Both the position numbers and the translations under genes were made by a program. Below, piece by piece: positions 12,101 to 23,595 of a stretch of DNA of 64,000 bases. The stretch covers positions 5,493,501 through 5,557,500 of the forward strand of contig OX359195.1 of the NCBI GenBank assembly GCA_947172415.1. The letters run 5' to 3'. Source of the DNA: Chondrosia reniformis. Taxonomy: Eukaryota; Porifera; Demospongiae; Chondrillida; Chondrillidae. The notes beneath the pieces are model-generated. The model made no database searches and had not been told where the DNA came from. It saw only the letters and a program-made list of their open reading frames with translations. Within the stretch, counting starts at the first letter, position 1. Every line of letters begins with the position of its first letter.

Positions 12101-12898
12101 TGGTAGTAGCAAGCCTGGGTTAGTGCAAGTTACGTACGTATATGTTTGCTTTGCATTATATCCACAAGAGGTGTGCACAGAGTATATATTTCATGTGTGC
12201 TTGGGCTTTTTAAAAAGATGAAGGATCACAACTCCTTTATGCTATTCTGTAGCTTCCAAGAAACTTTACTCATGTTTAACTTACTACGTATGATATCAAG
12301 TTTGCTACAAAATTCGTACATACGCTGAAACTACGTACATTAAATACTTATATGTACGTACCTGAAATTTCTGGGAAACTTCATTGAAATTGTCTCAAAA
12401 CATGTTCCCATGAATATTAGGGTTGACTTCCTTAATGATGCAAGTTTGTTGACTGTATGTTTGTTTATATTACAGCCTGGTGTTTGGTACCACAAGACTA
12501 CTGATTTAGAAAAGGCTTATATTTATAGAGTATGCAAAATGAATGAATACTTGAACCAATATTTACGTTTAGGTGGTTTGTTTATGACACCTGGATCAAT
12601 GCTGTTTTCTGGTTTAAATGCCATTTCCTTATATGGAGGTTTGGTACTCTTTGGTGGCTTCCTCTTGTATGACACTCAAAAGATTATATATCATGCGGAA
12701 AGTGCTCAGAAATATGATCCAGTCAATGCGTAAGTTTGTAGCTTAATTGTCCTACTTGTTTTCTTTTTTGAAACAGTGTATTTACAAGTTTTTTATGACA
12801 TGTACGTATGTAGGTCAATTGGAATATATTTGGACACTATCAACATTTTCATTCGAATGGTTGCTATCTTGATGAATGGCAACTCCAGAAGGAAATAA
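9189..12898 (+). CDS. GHITM: Growth-hormone-inducible transmembrane protein (TMBIM5/MICS1), seven exons
   Basis: Exons 9189-9333, 9834-9945, 10289-10430, 10728-10881, 11972-12118, 12573-12729 and 12814-12898 sum to 942 bp, or 313 residues, with every phase matching. The product is a BI-1/TMBIM family protein of the mitochondrial inner membrane; the family is known for cristae organisation and Ca2+/H+ exchange. Residues 1-40 are basic and Ser-rich, a likely mitochondrial presequence. Recognisable GHITM segments follow in order: FYGLGLS, FWPKEVKKRI.HTY, SIPYEPE, YTACVVGGLSATAACAPSDKFL, LYGGLVLFGGFLLYDTQKII and a C-terminal SIGIYLDTINIFIRM segment ending SRRK. Six to eight hydrophobic helices are expected. 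The acceptor of exon 5 lies at the end of a 27-bp tandem array repeating that acceptor. The last exon is duplicated at 34013-34097. Confidence 0.92.
9390..9590 (-). repeat. Dispersed short repeat (SINE-like), family R1
   Basis: This copy in GHITM intron 1 contains the family hallmarks on the plus strand: TTTAGAGTAAAAGGCC, TATAGGGAA.TAAACCT, AGAGCTTTGGATGAGGATAC-like, a pyrimidine-rich CTTCTTCTTCTC run and GAATTCCACCCTTCATCAG. Matching pieces occur near 10510-10640, 14080-14130, 35300-35370, 46600, 49480-49610, 50766-50850, 55070-55160, 56430-56490 and 60815-61010, in both orientations. No protein is encoded. A SINE or short MITE is likely. Confidence 0.7.
10945..11312. repeat. Intronic minisatellite in GHITM intron 4
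   Basis: About nine imperfect units carry AGTGATTCTGTAGGG, then TATGTTATACGTA and ATAATAA, with unit lengths of roughly 30-45 bp. It lies in the same intron as the 27-bp acceptor array. Antisense open frames here are repeat artefacts. Confidence 0.85.
11757..11977 (+). repeat. 27-bp tandem array that repeats the exon 5 splice acceptor
   Basis: Eight copies of a 27-bp unit each contain TTTCTCTATTAG followed by GTCCAG, i.e. polypyrimidine tract, acceptor AG and the first six exon bases of GHITM exon 5. Possible exon starts are 11783, 11810, 11837, 11864, 11891, 11918, 11945 and 11972. Because 27 is a multiple of 3 and the array has no stop in this phase, each upstream choice adds nine residues (VYNISLLGP) per unit in frame, up to 63 extra residues. 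The site used cannot be read from DNA. Confidence 0.95.
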
Positions 12899-13323
12899 AT
12901 GAGCTGCTCTAACTTATGTTTGTCTTCTGTATCTCATATGCATCTATCTAAGTATACGTACGTATGTATATACGTAGCTCAGTGTTATTATTATTGCTGA
13001 AGTAGTCAATTTCTGCATCATTTTTACAGCCCCACCATGAAAGATGTTCACCTACATGCATGTAGAGCTTGTAACATCTAATTGCACTATGCATACAGTA
13101 TACCACACCAATATACTCAACAAAAATAAAGATTATTTAGGCTGCCGAAGTCAATTAGGGTGTACAATTGGTTGACCACAATAACTTGCAATAGTCTGAA
13201 CTACAATGTATGATAGCTGTTACTACTGAAGGTGTTTGCAAAGTAATTAATGTGCAAAATTCCGAAAAGTACAAATTCACACATGCACCAGATGTAGAGT
13301 GTTTCAAGTTTGATTTACATAAA
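12899..13323. other. Convergent intergenic spacer between GHITM and the TRP 3' remnant
   Basis: This spacer carries the GHITM 3' UTR with AATAAA near 13126. It has a near-identical partner at 34098-34526 in copy 2. No additional gene was seen. Confidence 0.5.
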
Positions 13324-14338
13324 TCAAGAAATGTTCTGTACTGGGGGCATCTGGCTTCTCTGATCTTTCATTTCGTCAATCAATGTCTTAATAAGCTTTT
13401 CTTGCTGAGTGAGACGTTCCATAACCTTTAAACTACAGTATTTAAGGATGTACTGAAAGATCTAGAGACATGTTATAAAATATTTCAGATATCGACTATT
13501 ATATACATACGTATACAATGTACATATTAAATAATTGGACAAAATATTGATGTGTACGTAGCACGCGCGCACACACACATACTTAGTTTTTTCTATGACC
13601 TTCTCATGTCTCTTCAGGGTAGCTTGGACTCTTTTAAGAGTTCGAGATACTTCATTGATAGGAGATAGTTCCCACTTGTCCAGCATATCTAAGTGAAGGA
13701 ATGGTTCAGAATTTATAGCAGTTGTCAAGCCTGACTTATGATTCTAATCTTATATACGTTTATATATAATATTATTATGTTGTACATATAATACAGCTTT
13801 TAATATAGTTATTGTTTAAGATCAAGTGATTATACTTCTGACAATCGCAATCCTGCAACTTGGTCAACAGTAAAAAGTGAATACTTGTGGGTTTTCAACT
13901 ACCTCTTCACTGGTATATGTTTTTTTACGAAAGTCCTATATATAAAATAACACATAAAAGATAAATATGTATATATACGTATGTTAAATTCTGCATCTAT
14001 ATATTATATATTATACACACATACAGTACATAACAAACATTAGGAACCATAATTCAATTTTATCCTCATCCAAAGCTCTCACTAGGTTTAGTTCCTTAAA
14101 GGCCTTTTACTCTAAAGTAGATGGAAAATGGTGTGTCATATACTAACCAGAGTTAGCATGCTGTTGTGCTCCACTCTGGCCACAATTGCAATCCAGGCTC
14201 TCGCCAATGCAAGGTCTCTCTGAGCATCTGTCTGTATATTAGCAAATGTGTCTGTCATAGATGCTATCAACATGTTCAGCATTACCACCACCACCATAAA
14301 TATATAAGAATATCAGATAAAGCAAGATACCAAGCCAT
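13324..14338 (-). pseudogene. TRP channel 3' end, broken copy
   Basis: This stretch matches exons 10-13 of the TRP gene in copy 2. The exon corresponding to the S6 helix (14338-14148) is 10 bp longer than its partner, through a 6-bp and a 4-bp insertion, so the frame is lost within the pore-lining helix. The C-terminal coiled-coil exons and stop codon remain. It still has an AG acceptor before the 52-bp C-terminal exon (AG at 13938-13939, exon starting at 13937), whereas the complete gene has GG there. Upstream exons are absent: unrelated DNA begins at about 14730. Confidence 0.85.
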
Positions 14339-14406
14339 CTATATGTATTTAAAGTAAATACAAAATGATACTCACGAAGTGACATTCTAGGTTGGTTATT
14401 AGACAT

Positions 14407-14586
14407 TGTAAAGATAATTCACTCGATTCCAACCAAATGATTCACAATAGATCGTTACTAATTTTTTACACCAGATTTGTTTTTGTTATACTCTGATGAA
14501 GGCCACAGTATGTGGCTGAAATGTTAGTAATGATCTATTAATATTGTGAATCATTTGGTTGGAATCGAGTGAATTATCTTTACAAA
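14407..14586. mobile_element. Short inverted-repeat element (about 180 bp)
   Basis: The ends are inverted copies of about 40 bp beginning TGTAAAGATAATTCAC and including GATTCCAACCAAATGATTC. The interior carries ACTCTGATGAAGGCC and TGTGGCTGAAATGTT. A matching copy sits at 35634-35816 in the duplicate. No coding sequence is present; it is a MITE or foldback element in the intron beside the S6 exon. Confidence 0.7.
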
Positions 14587-14729
14587 ATGATACTATACGT
14601 ACACATGTGAATAGATAGGATACTGAGATATTGCTGATGAAGGCCTCTTGGTTGTTTAAAAGAATTCATGTTACAGTTGCTCAATAAATCTCAGTACCAC
14701 TCACTTTACATATGAATAGTTATGTGTAA

Positions 14730-15250
14730 GAGAACAATAAAAAATTTCTACAAAAATAGCAAAGATGTAGGGATGGCACAAAAAGCACAGAAACAAGAAA
14801 GGGATGCTACACAGTGAAGCATTATGAATCCTATATACAAGCAAGGGTGTTGTATGATTCATGCATATATAGCTAATGAAAAACATTCATTGCTATGATA
14901 TGGTGTTCACTCTATAACTGAGTCGACTCACAAATTAAAGCCATACATCCTTAACCTAACATGGTCCCATTACATACATACCTATCATAAAAAGCATGCT
15001 CTCAGTGGAAGCCCCTCCCATTCAACAGTTTGCCATTTCCTTTCCAAAACAGGTGTTCATAAATATTGAGAATTCATAAGAGATAAGAGTGTGCAACTGT
15101 GTATTGTTCATGGTGGGAAAACGAAGTTAGTTTAGTAATTTAGTTTTTACCATGGCCAGGCAGGTGTTACAAAAAATATAAAATTGTGAGGATGTGTGTG
15201 TAGTCACATAAATATATCAATAGAAAGCTTAGAGTAGTGAGCCACCTATT
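14730..15250. other. Spacer after the duplication break
   Basis: Homology to copy 2 stops near 14729. The spacer is AT-rich without recognised coding content and leads to the 3' end of the sulfotransferase-like gene on the minus strand. Confidence 0.5.
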
Positions 15251-16396
15251 TCACTGCGGAATCAATAGTGGCCACATAACCTTCCTCCTCTCAAAGAAAT
15301 CATACATTGTCTTCTCGATGCACCCAGTACATAGTGGTGGAATGGATACAGTCGACTCAGGAGATGGAAACTCAACAGACATGATAGAGTTGAGAACCTC
15401 CACACTATGTAGCTGAAGAAAGGACAGAAGCTTTATTGCCTGGTGACGTATTGTGGCTTCATTATGGATTCTGTTGTGTTCCAGAAACACAACTTGGTGG
15501 CAGCCCAGTCTGCGGAGTTGCTAATCAATGTAAATTAGTTCATCTTCCAGAATACGTGCTTTCACTGTATATGGGAGGGTTGCTGCATTCAATTGCGGCC
15601 ATTTGGCAGCTGCTGCATTGAAGTTGCAATGGGAGGCATCACAGTAGTGATTAACACTTGCCATAACAGATGACAACGGTTGGCAACGGAGTACCACAAA
15701 TTTCAATCTATACAACTCGCAGTCAAACTTATTTAAGTCTATCAGATCAGGTCTCCCTGTGACTTGCATACCTGCTTCCTTTCCCATGGGAAACGAATTT
15801 GCCACCAAAACCACCCCTCTCTTGCCTTCGCTCCGCGCTCTTCCCAAGTAATCCACCACGTACTGTAGCCGTTTACGTAGTAGGTGCTTTTCCACAATGG
15901 CGTAGTGGAGATTGGACCAGTGGCTGTCACGTTCGGGCTCGTAGATGTGCAAAAAGGGGAGAAACTCGGCAATTTCGTATTCGTTGATCTTGGAAACGAG
16001 AGCTCTGATCAGGCGGTGCCCGCTACCGGATACCCCTACCACAAAGATGAGCTCTGGGAGGCTGGCGTTTTTGCAGACTTTCGCCTCTGGCACCATAAGG
16101 CAGAACGGAGGATCATCGGTTTCCCAGGGAAATGGGTTCCACAAGTCTCTCTCTTGCCACTCTATGTGTTCTTGGATGGATGGGTGGGTGGATGGATGGG
16201 TAGATGGACGGGTGGATGGATGGATGGGTGGGTGGACCTGGACGTCCGACCTCGTGTCTGAAAAGTAATAATTGGCGTAATGCATCACAGAATTGTTGAG
16301 GAAGAAGGGCACCGCGCATAGCACTAACAGGACTATCAACGCAAGCTGTCTTCTAGTTAGTTTCATCATAGATAAACGACCGGCTGTTTCACCCAC
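15251..16396 (-). pseudogene. Sulfotransferase-like type II membrane protein with one in-frame stop
   Basis: A single open frame of 382 codons on the minus strand is interrupted only by TAG at 15523-15521. The paralogue at 26211-27182 has a Gln codon there (INQQVRQL), so a nonsense change is likely. Residues about 14-33 are a hydrophobic anchor after a basic tail, as in Golgi sulfotransferases. A low-complexity His/Pro/Ser/Thr stem follows, made of a GGAT microsatellite read as coding. Then comes [10 protein letters not shown], a P-loop-like 5'-phosphosulfate site, and later VVLRCQPLSSVMASVNHY, compatible with the Arg and Ser of the 3'-phosphate site. The C-terminal PPLCTGCIEKTMYDFFERRK block matches the paralogue. 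The sulfotransferase call rests on these motifs only. It may be a recent pseudogene, a readthrough gene or an assembly error. Confidence 0.6.
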
Positions 16397-16470
16397 TTAG
16401 CTTTCTCTAGATTTATGGGTCTAACAACTGGGTCTTACCATCACTATCCATACTTACGTAACATTTACCG

Positions 16471-16949
16471 GTGTCACAGTAAATTCTATCCCCCTGGATA
16501 AAGTTTCCTAGGATAAAATATCCCCTTGGGATACTTTATCCTAGGAAATTATATCCTACTCTAGGATAGTATATCCTAGGATATTTTATCTGGGGAATGA
16601 AATATACTAGGATAATTTATCCTATAATCATTTATATACATGAATGTTAATTAATAATAATAAGCTTGTGATCACTCGCTGCATCACCACCTCTCCTGTG
16701 TCATTCTTCACGGTTTTTCGAAATAGAACACCGTTTCGTTCATCAAATTTCTCGGCCTGCTGTCTCAATGCTCTCTTATCGTTAGCCGTGAGGATGGCTG
16801 AAAATCCTAAAATCGTATCCCCTTTTCAGCCCAAGGTTGCTTCTTATGTATCTAAAGGATTTCATGATGATACGCTTAAATCGTAGAGTATAGGATAAAT
16901 TATCCTAGGGTAGGATAAAATACACGGGGGATAAAATATCCTGTGACAC
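16471..16949. mobile_element. MITE with iterated GGATA palindromes (about 480 bp)
   Basis: The ends are exact 9-bp inverted repeats, GTGTCACAG and CTGTGACAC. Inside each end are several palindromic units of the type TAGGATAATTTATCCTA or GGATAAAATATCC. The centre (about 16644-16886) is more GC-rich and contains a short open frame reading MAENPKIVSPFQPK near its end, which I do not recognise. No transposase is visible and no clear target duplication was found. Confidence 0.7.
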
Positions 16950-17150
16950 ATATATATTATGAAGTTTAATCGAAGATTAAAAGGGGTTAATGAACTGAAC
17001 CGGTCGCATCCGCTATACCTTGATTGAGGGCTGTATCAAGCATGCGCAGTCACTGCCTCGTGAAGTAGTGCTCAACAGCAGCAGGACAATTTTTTGTTTC
17101 ATTGTGGCGTTGTCGTTGTCAATTGTGGCCTTCTCACTCGTGTTATTCGA

Positions 17151-18519
17151 ATGGCATCTCCCCCAGAACAGCCGTCGTCGTCGGCGGAAACACCCGTAAC
17201 CATCGGTAAGTCTTATACATAGTTTCGCATTCTTCGCGTAAACGAATCTCCGCACTTACCCAATTTGCCCACAGCTCTCACAGTCTGTTTGCGGCGAACT
17301 TTGTTTGGGACGCATCCCACGCAATCGCCTCGTACTGACAGGCTTTGCTCCCACTATTCCCTAAGCTAGAAGCACGCCACTGCAGGGGAACGTGTTTAGA
17401 CGCACTGTCGGCACTTCCACAGCCACAGACTAGCCTATAATTAGGTTGGTGCTCCACGTCTGGGTCTATACACGAGACCACACACTGCTCAGCTCATTTA
17501 TTGCAGTGGCACTGAGCTACAGGCCAGCAAACAGTGGTATATAGTCAGGCATAGAGATCATGGCAATCTAACGTTAGGCCCCTTGGCCACGCAGCTATAG
17601 ATTATCACTCGGGCTCCATGCAACTTTAGGCTGATCCTTGTATGCAATGCTAACAGGGCCACTCATAGTCACTGAGCGTGACACCCCCATACCCACGCAG
17701 CAGCCAGTTAGCTCATGCCACAATCTTTCATTGCTCTACCTTACAGGGGCACAGCCACCTATGACAACAGTCACAGCTGGCACCCTCGCATCAGGACCCA
17801 TATCAGTCCCAGCCTGGGTTTCCGGTTCCATCACGAGTCCACAAGCTAGTAACTCACCAGCATCCGGCACACCCCCAGCGCCCAGCAATAAGCCAGTAGC
17901 AGGCACCCAAGTTACCACAGCTCCAGCGCCCAAACCTGTGTCGCTGCATCCCGGCCTTCCTCCCATCCCAGCCCACACAGTAACAACCATTCAGGAGGGA
18001 AAATTCGTGGACTTAGGCAGCCTCTTGCCCGAAGCCCTGGCAGCGGCCAGCTTTGACAAACCCTCCAACAGCAAGGACGCAAAAGAGGAAAAGAAGTTCC
18101 CAGTTAGGAACCCTCTTGAGTGGGCCCTGGCCTTTGTAACATATGCAGCAGTGGCAGCTCAGCACAATCCATCTAGGGGTAGCCCGTTGTGTACCTATAT
18201 GACAATCATCATGCGCATGGCTAGACAGGGCAGGGCAGGTATGTGGTCACGCTACGACCGTGCCTTTAGACAGGCAGCAGCATTGGATTCATCACTACAG
18301 TGGGATAGGCGCAATACCGACACCTGGCTGGCAGCAGAAGGGGAGGAGCTGCTCCCTCGCCCCTCAGCTCCATTTGAAATTTGCAAGAGGTGGAACCGAG
18401 GTTCCTGCTTTGGCCCTTGTCGTTTTCGCCATGCCTGCCTCGCCTGCAGGGAACTGGGGCACCCTGCAAGGGACTGTCCCACTCTCCGTCCCCCAGCCCG
18501 GCGGCCTCCGCTGCAGTGA
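17151..18519 (+). CDS. Gag-like protein of the Ngaro-type element, with one intron
   Basis: Exons 17151-17205 and 17747-18519 join in phase 1 to 275 residues. The donor is CG/GTAAGT and the acceptor TTACAG/GG. The N-terminal half is Pro/Ser/Thr-rich and disordered. A conserved-looking middle (NPLEWALAFVTYAAVAAQHNP) and a Cys-rich end follow: a C-x7-C-x3-C-x4-H-like finger (CKRWNRGSCFGPCRFRH) then a CLACRELGHPARDC knuckle, the latter with CCHC spacing. Nucleic-acid binding and packaging is the expected role. Spliceosomal introns are known in DIRS-class elements. Alternatively, translation could start in the open frame at 17638 without splicing. Confidence 0.7.
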
Positions 18520-18933
18520 CTTCCACTCGCCTTTCTGGCTAGTGGTGTTCTAGACTACATGCACAGGCTTCATAACTTAGTTATTGAACTTATACGATTC
18601 AGTTACTGATTTTGATTTTTGATTTTTGATTTTTTTTTTTTTTTACTTCTATTGAAATTTGGCAAAGAAGTGTGTCTCGCGGAGGGGCCTCCCCCAATTA
18701 TTTATATATAAATCATCCCTGTGGCTTACACGTTGGCCCTCAAGCAGCCTATATATGTGTGTTCATGGGCAGCATCTATGTGTGTATGTGTACATTTATG
18801 TATATATATGTAGCCTATGCATGTATGTATATATACTTGAAGGCGGTATGATATATATATATATATACAGTTTAATCAGGGAGAGTCCGCTTTATAGTCA
18901 TATGCAGGTACATTTAGGCATAACACACACAGG
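18520..18933. other. Spacer between gag and RT frames of the retrotransposon
   Basis: AT-rich, with a T run near 18629-18644 and TATATATG-type microsatellites. A pyrimidine-poor but usable acceptor (CCTGTAG/GTGTTTTG) occurs at about 19003, so splicing may connect gag to pol. This is speculative. Confidence 0.4.
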
Positions 18934-20134
18934 TTGCCAAAGATTTCACGAATGAGACAGCAGATCGATCCCAATCAATTCATTACGTATAATATTATAC
19001 CTGTAGGTGTTTTGCCAGACTCCAGCTCATCCACTGTCGCCCCAATCATGGCCAGTCAGTTTGTACAGCTACAGGCGGGCCCTCACCACCTCACCCCCAG
19101 GGTAGGAATGCCCCCTCAGTTGTTTTCAGCCCCAGTTCGGACCCCACTGAAGCTATATGCATGGCAAGCGGCACTTAGCCAGCACCCCAACAAGCAGTGG
19201 GCCCAAGCAATACTCAAAGGAATACGTGAAGGCTTCCGTATAGGTCTCAACCCTTCCCCACAATATCGGTCCACAGTTTTAACAGCGCAGCCCAATCCTA
19301 AGAATGCCCCATCAGCCGCTAGCCACCAACAAGTAGTTCAGGCCTTTATCCAAGACCAGGTGGATAATGGTTATATGCTGGGACCTTTTTCCCAGGTGGA
19401 GAGCCCTAACATTCTAGTGAGCCGGCTGGGGGCGATACCTAAGAAGTCAGCTGGCAAATGGAGAGTAATAGTGGACTTATCCAGCCCATTGGGCTACAGT
19501 GTGAATGACAACCTGCGAAGGAACCTTACTCACGTAGCGTATGCCTCAGTAGAGGATGCAGCTGTGCTTATGCACGTATTTGGGCGGGACACCCTGATGG
19601 CCAAAATTGATATTCGCTCAGCCTACTGCATGGTCCCTATACATCCAGAGGATAGGTGCTTCTTAGGGGTTATATGGGACAAAGCAGTGTATGTAGATTG
19701 CCAGCTGCCATTCGGGCTGGCTTCCGCCCCAGCAATCTTCAATGCCATAGCAGATGCCCTCGAGTGGATCTTCCGCAGCCGTGGAATCAGGGCTATCATC
19801 CACTATCTGGATGACTTTCTCGTCCTAGGAGCCCCTGCATCCGACGAATGTCAAAGAGCCCTCGAGTTAACCATTCGCACATGCGATGAATTAGGGGTCC
19901 CCCTGGCTATGGACAAAGTTGAGGGTCCCTGTAATATCCTTACATTTTTGGGGATCGAACTGAATTCTACCGCTATGTCAGTGGCTCTCCCGGCTGACAA
20001 ATTGTTGAAGCTTCAGCATATGCTGCAAGCCGCACAGGGGGCCAAGTGTATCAGGGACTACGAGTCCTTTGAATCCCTAATCGGTCATTTGGTTCACGCA
20101 ACAAAGGTGCTCCCACTGGGCAAAGCTTTCTTAA
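18934..20134 (+). pseudogene. Reverse transcriptase of the Ngaro-type element, 5' part, interrupted
   Basis: About 400 codons read through the RT core. Visible motifs are AKIDIRSAYCMVPI (motif A Asp), LPFGLASAPAIFNA (motif B) and IHYLDDFLVLG (motif C with YLDD, both Asp present), then FLGIEL. The frame runs off at 20135 where a TTAA-flanked element begins and ends after a few insert codons. Removing the insert plus one TTAA brings the downstream RNase H part into the same frame, so insertion alone broke the gene. The upstream start is uncertain; the conserved part begins near RVGMPPQLFS. Confidence 0.85.
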
Positions 20135-20348
20135 CCCTTTAATGACCGCAGACGATATACATCGTCATAATAATTATATGCAGCCGATAACCGTTGACGA
20201 TATACATCGTCATAGATAGGCGGCAGGCTTTCCCGGCGAATTATTATCATATGCGCGGCCAAAGCAAACTCTAACAGGTGTTAAGTGGTCGTCAGACAGT
20301 TGCACTTTACGATTAGTGCACACAGGTGGCAGGAACCTTCCCTCCGTG

Positions 20349-23300
20349 GCCACTGTAAATGGATATCATCTTTAAGGCTGTAAAGATGCTTAAAGAAATC
20401 CTTAAAGATGATCTTTACTGTGTTTAAGAAAATTTAAAGACAGTAAAGGTATCTTTACAATCTTTAAGTAAGATTAAAGACATGTACAAGAAAGATAATC
20501 TTTCAGATCTTTAAGCAACTTACAAACATCTTTAAGGACTGGATCATCTAAATAATGTTATGTATAGGAAGACTGCTATAATTAGATCACTCCGATCCAT
20601 GAATATATATGCGTACATTATCACATGCTATATGTATATAGATTGATAATGCATCATTCGCTATCGCTTTGGTATATATACAAGGGCACAACATGAAAAA
20701 TCTAAGATACCATTTTCCTACATGCCATATGTTATACATATGCCTATTCTGTAAATGAGCCTATAACCTGACATGTACATGTAAGGATCATGAGATGTCA
20801 AAAATATCATGACTTCAATTATACATCTCTTAAACATTAATTTTCCTCAATTGAAGCAATTATATATATATATAATAAGAGAACTGCATGGGCAAATGGA
20901 GTATAGATATATAAGTATGTGATTAGTGTAAGGCCATATATATGAAGATAGTGTTTCAGTAGAAATTAGATTATTGTAAATGCAGTGTTTCTGTCCTAGT
21001 GGAATACCAACTTCTGAATGAGAAGCTGGTCTTATGAAGTTTTGGCAGTTGCAATGTGGCAAAATATCCTTTCGACAGGCATGAATGTTGCTGGTCCCGG
21101 AGGAATGGTATTAATTTTCCTTATTTATTAATGGCCTTTTGAAGGGGAATTCTGTATCAATAGTTGAAACTTAGGCCTCTTTGAACCATGACAGAACAGC
21201 AAATATCTTCTCACTTTTGTTGACATATACTGTCTGGATATTTAGAAAACAACCCTAATACGTACCTGTGATGCTATTTTTATGGACTTACACTTAAAGC
21301 ATAGTGATGGAAGGTGATGTTTTCCTGTATCCTTAAGAATTGATAGTTCATTGGGCAATATTGTTCTAAAATATACATATCCTCATAAACAAGGCATAGC
21401 ATGCATGTTTTGTGACTTCTCTGTTATAATTTTGGAGGCAGTTCTATCTCTTGCAATTGGTGACACTGTCTCCAATTAATGCTATTAACAGGTTTATTTG
21501 CTGCTGATAGGAAAACAGAAGTGACAATGAGTGTTTTTTCTATATCCATATCCATGTTGGAATACATTGTAAAATCAAGCTCTGCATGAGGCTGTATCAA
21601 CTTGACTTGTGGTGTAGCATAGTGCAGCAGAGTGGGAAATGCTAAGGAATTTTACCATTGGTTGCTCCTCAAGATTTTTGCTTACATTTGTATAACTACC
21701 TAGTATGCCATTATATCTCTTGAACAAAAACAACCATTCAAGCACCCACATGCACATTCATGCAGCTGCAATTTTCAACAATATGGATCACATGTTTCAT
21801 TTTTATAAAATGACAACTTATAGCTATAGGGGGAAAAGTAGATGAATAAAAGAGTGCAAAACAGTTAAAAACTGTAAGAGTTTGAGATGAATTTCAGGTG
21901 TCCAGCAGAAGAAAGCCAGCAGACTATGACAAGTTTAAATGGGCCATAAATGCAGCCCCAGAAGGAGGGGACAACAATCATATAAGCGATGTATCTATAT
22001 ATGGAAGGGAAGCACCAGTATCACAAAGCACACCAAGACATGTAGTAGCATAAAGAACATACTAAGAGAACGTTTTATTGCTAATCTGACTAGTAGCTAG
22101 CTAATTTACTAAGTCTCAGTTTATATTTACCATTTTTACCGTTGCTGCTTATAATGATGGACTCATATAGTATATCAAGTTTGTGGGGTGCCTAAGGACC
22201 CTTTAAATTGAAATATAGGGACATACCATACAATATAGGGCAGTAAACATTCCAGCTATATAGTGACTTACTTTTGGTATTTAATTGGTAGCCATTTTAT
22301 GAACTATGACGTAATCTCTTCATTGATTGGTTAATTTATTTCAAATTGGAGATGCACCTTAAAATAGTGACGGTGAATTCTACAATGTAAGTATTGAGGC
22401 ACATTCACTCTTTGTAAGCTTACTATTTGAAAATTCTTTTAATAATATTTCAGGAAAATGTTTCTATGTGATGATTAGTTTTTTTGATGCTGATTACATG
22501 GTTATTCAAACACTCTCCTCTCTATAGCTAGTTAGGGTTAATTTACTGAATGAAGATTTTAAGTAAATTTAACTGTGAGTGCACTGTTGATTAAATTATG
22601 CTTTCCTCTCTGGTAACAGGAATATTCACTGATTGAAGTCTAGAAGTAAGTTTAACTGTGAGTGCAATGTTGATTTAACTATGTAGTTGGTGTCTTTCCT
22701 CTCTGGTCAGGATTATTAACTGCAGCTGATCATGATTGAAACTTATAGAAGTAAGTGTACTGATAGTGTGTGCAATGTATGTAATTGGTGTCTTTTTTAC
22801 TCTCTGGTAACAGAATTATTCGCTGATTGAAGCCTAGAAGTAAGTTTCACTGTGTGCATGTGCAATGTTGATTTAATTATGTAGTTGGTGTCTTTCCTCT
22901 CTGGTCAGGATTATTCACTGCAGCTGATCATGATTGAAACTTATAGAAGTAAGTGTACTGACAGTGTGTGCAATGTATGTAATTGGTGTCTTTTTTACTC
23001 TCTGGTAACAGAATTATTCGCTGATTGAAGCCTAGAAGTAAGTTTCACTGTGTGCATGTGCAATGTTGATTTAATTATGTAGTTGGTGTCTTTCCTCTTG
23101 GGTCAGTATTATTCACTGCAGCTAATTGAAGCTTAAAAGTAAGTTTTAAATTAACTGTACATGTACTGTTGATTTAATTAATATGTACCTAATTGGTATC
23201 TTTCCTCTCTGCTACCAGGGTCACTGATTGAAGTTTGAGAATAAGGAGAAACTGAACTTAACTTTTATTAAACCCTAAATTTTTGTTTAATTATTTTTGT

Positions 23301-23595
23301 ACAGTGTTTAATTTATTTTATGGCACAATATATGAGTGAATATAGAAAATATGAAGGGTATTTAAGTATACCTTTCCATAACTGTAAAGGCGCTATTACC
23401 TTTAAGTAACTTTAAAGTGTCTTTAAGGTCACTGAAAGTGTAGCATTCCGGGGGATAAGTTTACCTTAAATATGGAAAGATGCTCTACCTTTAAGGACCT
23501 TTACTGGATACCGGAAAGTCACCTTAAAGACACCTTTACGTGTCTTTAAGGCCACCTTTCCGGTAAATTAAAGATGTTTGTCATTTTCAGTGGGC
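20349..23595. mobile_element. Nested element with CACTG..AAATG inverted ends
   Basis: The left end GCCACTGTAAATGG and the right end CATTTTCAGTGGGC are inverted relatives. Both are followed inward by clusters of ATCTTTAAGG/CCTTAAAGAT words (20370-20545 and 23380-23575). No transposase was recognised. Whether this is a separate transposon inside the piggyBac-like element or its own subterminal structure is not settled. Confidence 0.45.
22520..23235. repeat. Tandem repeat inside the nested element
   Basis: Units contain ATTCACTGATTGAAG, TAGAAGTAAGTTTAACTGTG, GCAATGTTGATTTAATTATG and TTGGTGTCTTTCCTCTCTGG. The basic unit is near 90-100 bp, with a higher-order period near 195 bp seen as two nearly identical stretches around 22680-22870 and 22875-23065. 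Confidence 0.8.

Noticed and set aside
11620..12123. 167-codon plus-strand frame as a separate gene
   Set aside because: It is GHITM exon 5 read through the upstream acceptor array and intron.
15884..16268. Plus-strand frames opposite the sulfotransferase-like gene
   Set aside because: They are antisense shadows; the minus frame has conserved motifs and a paralogue.
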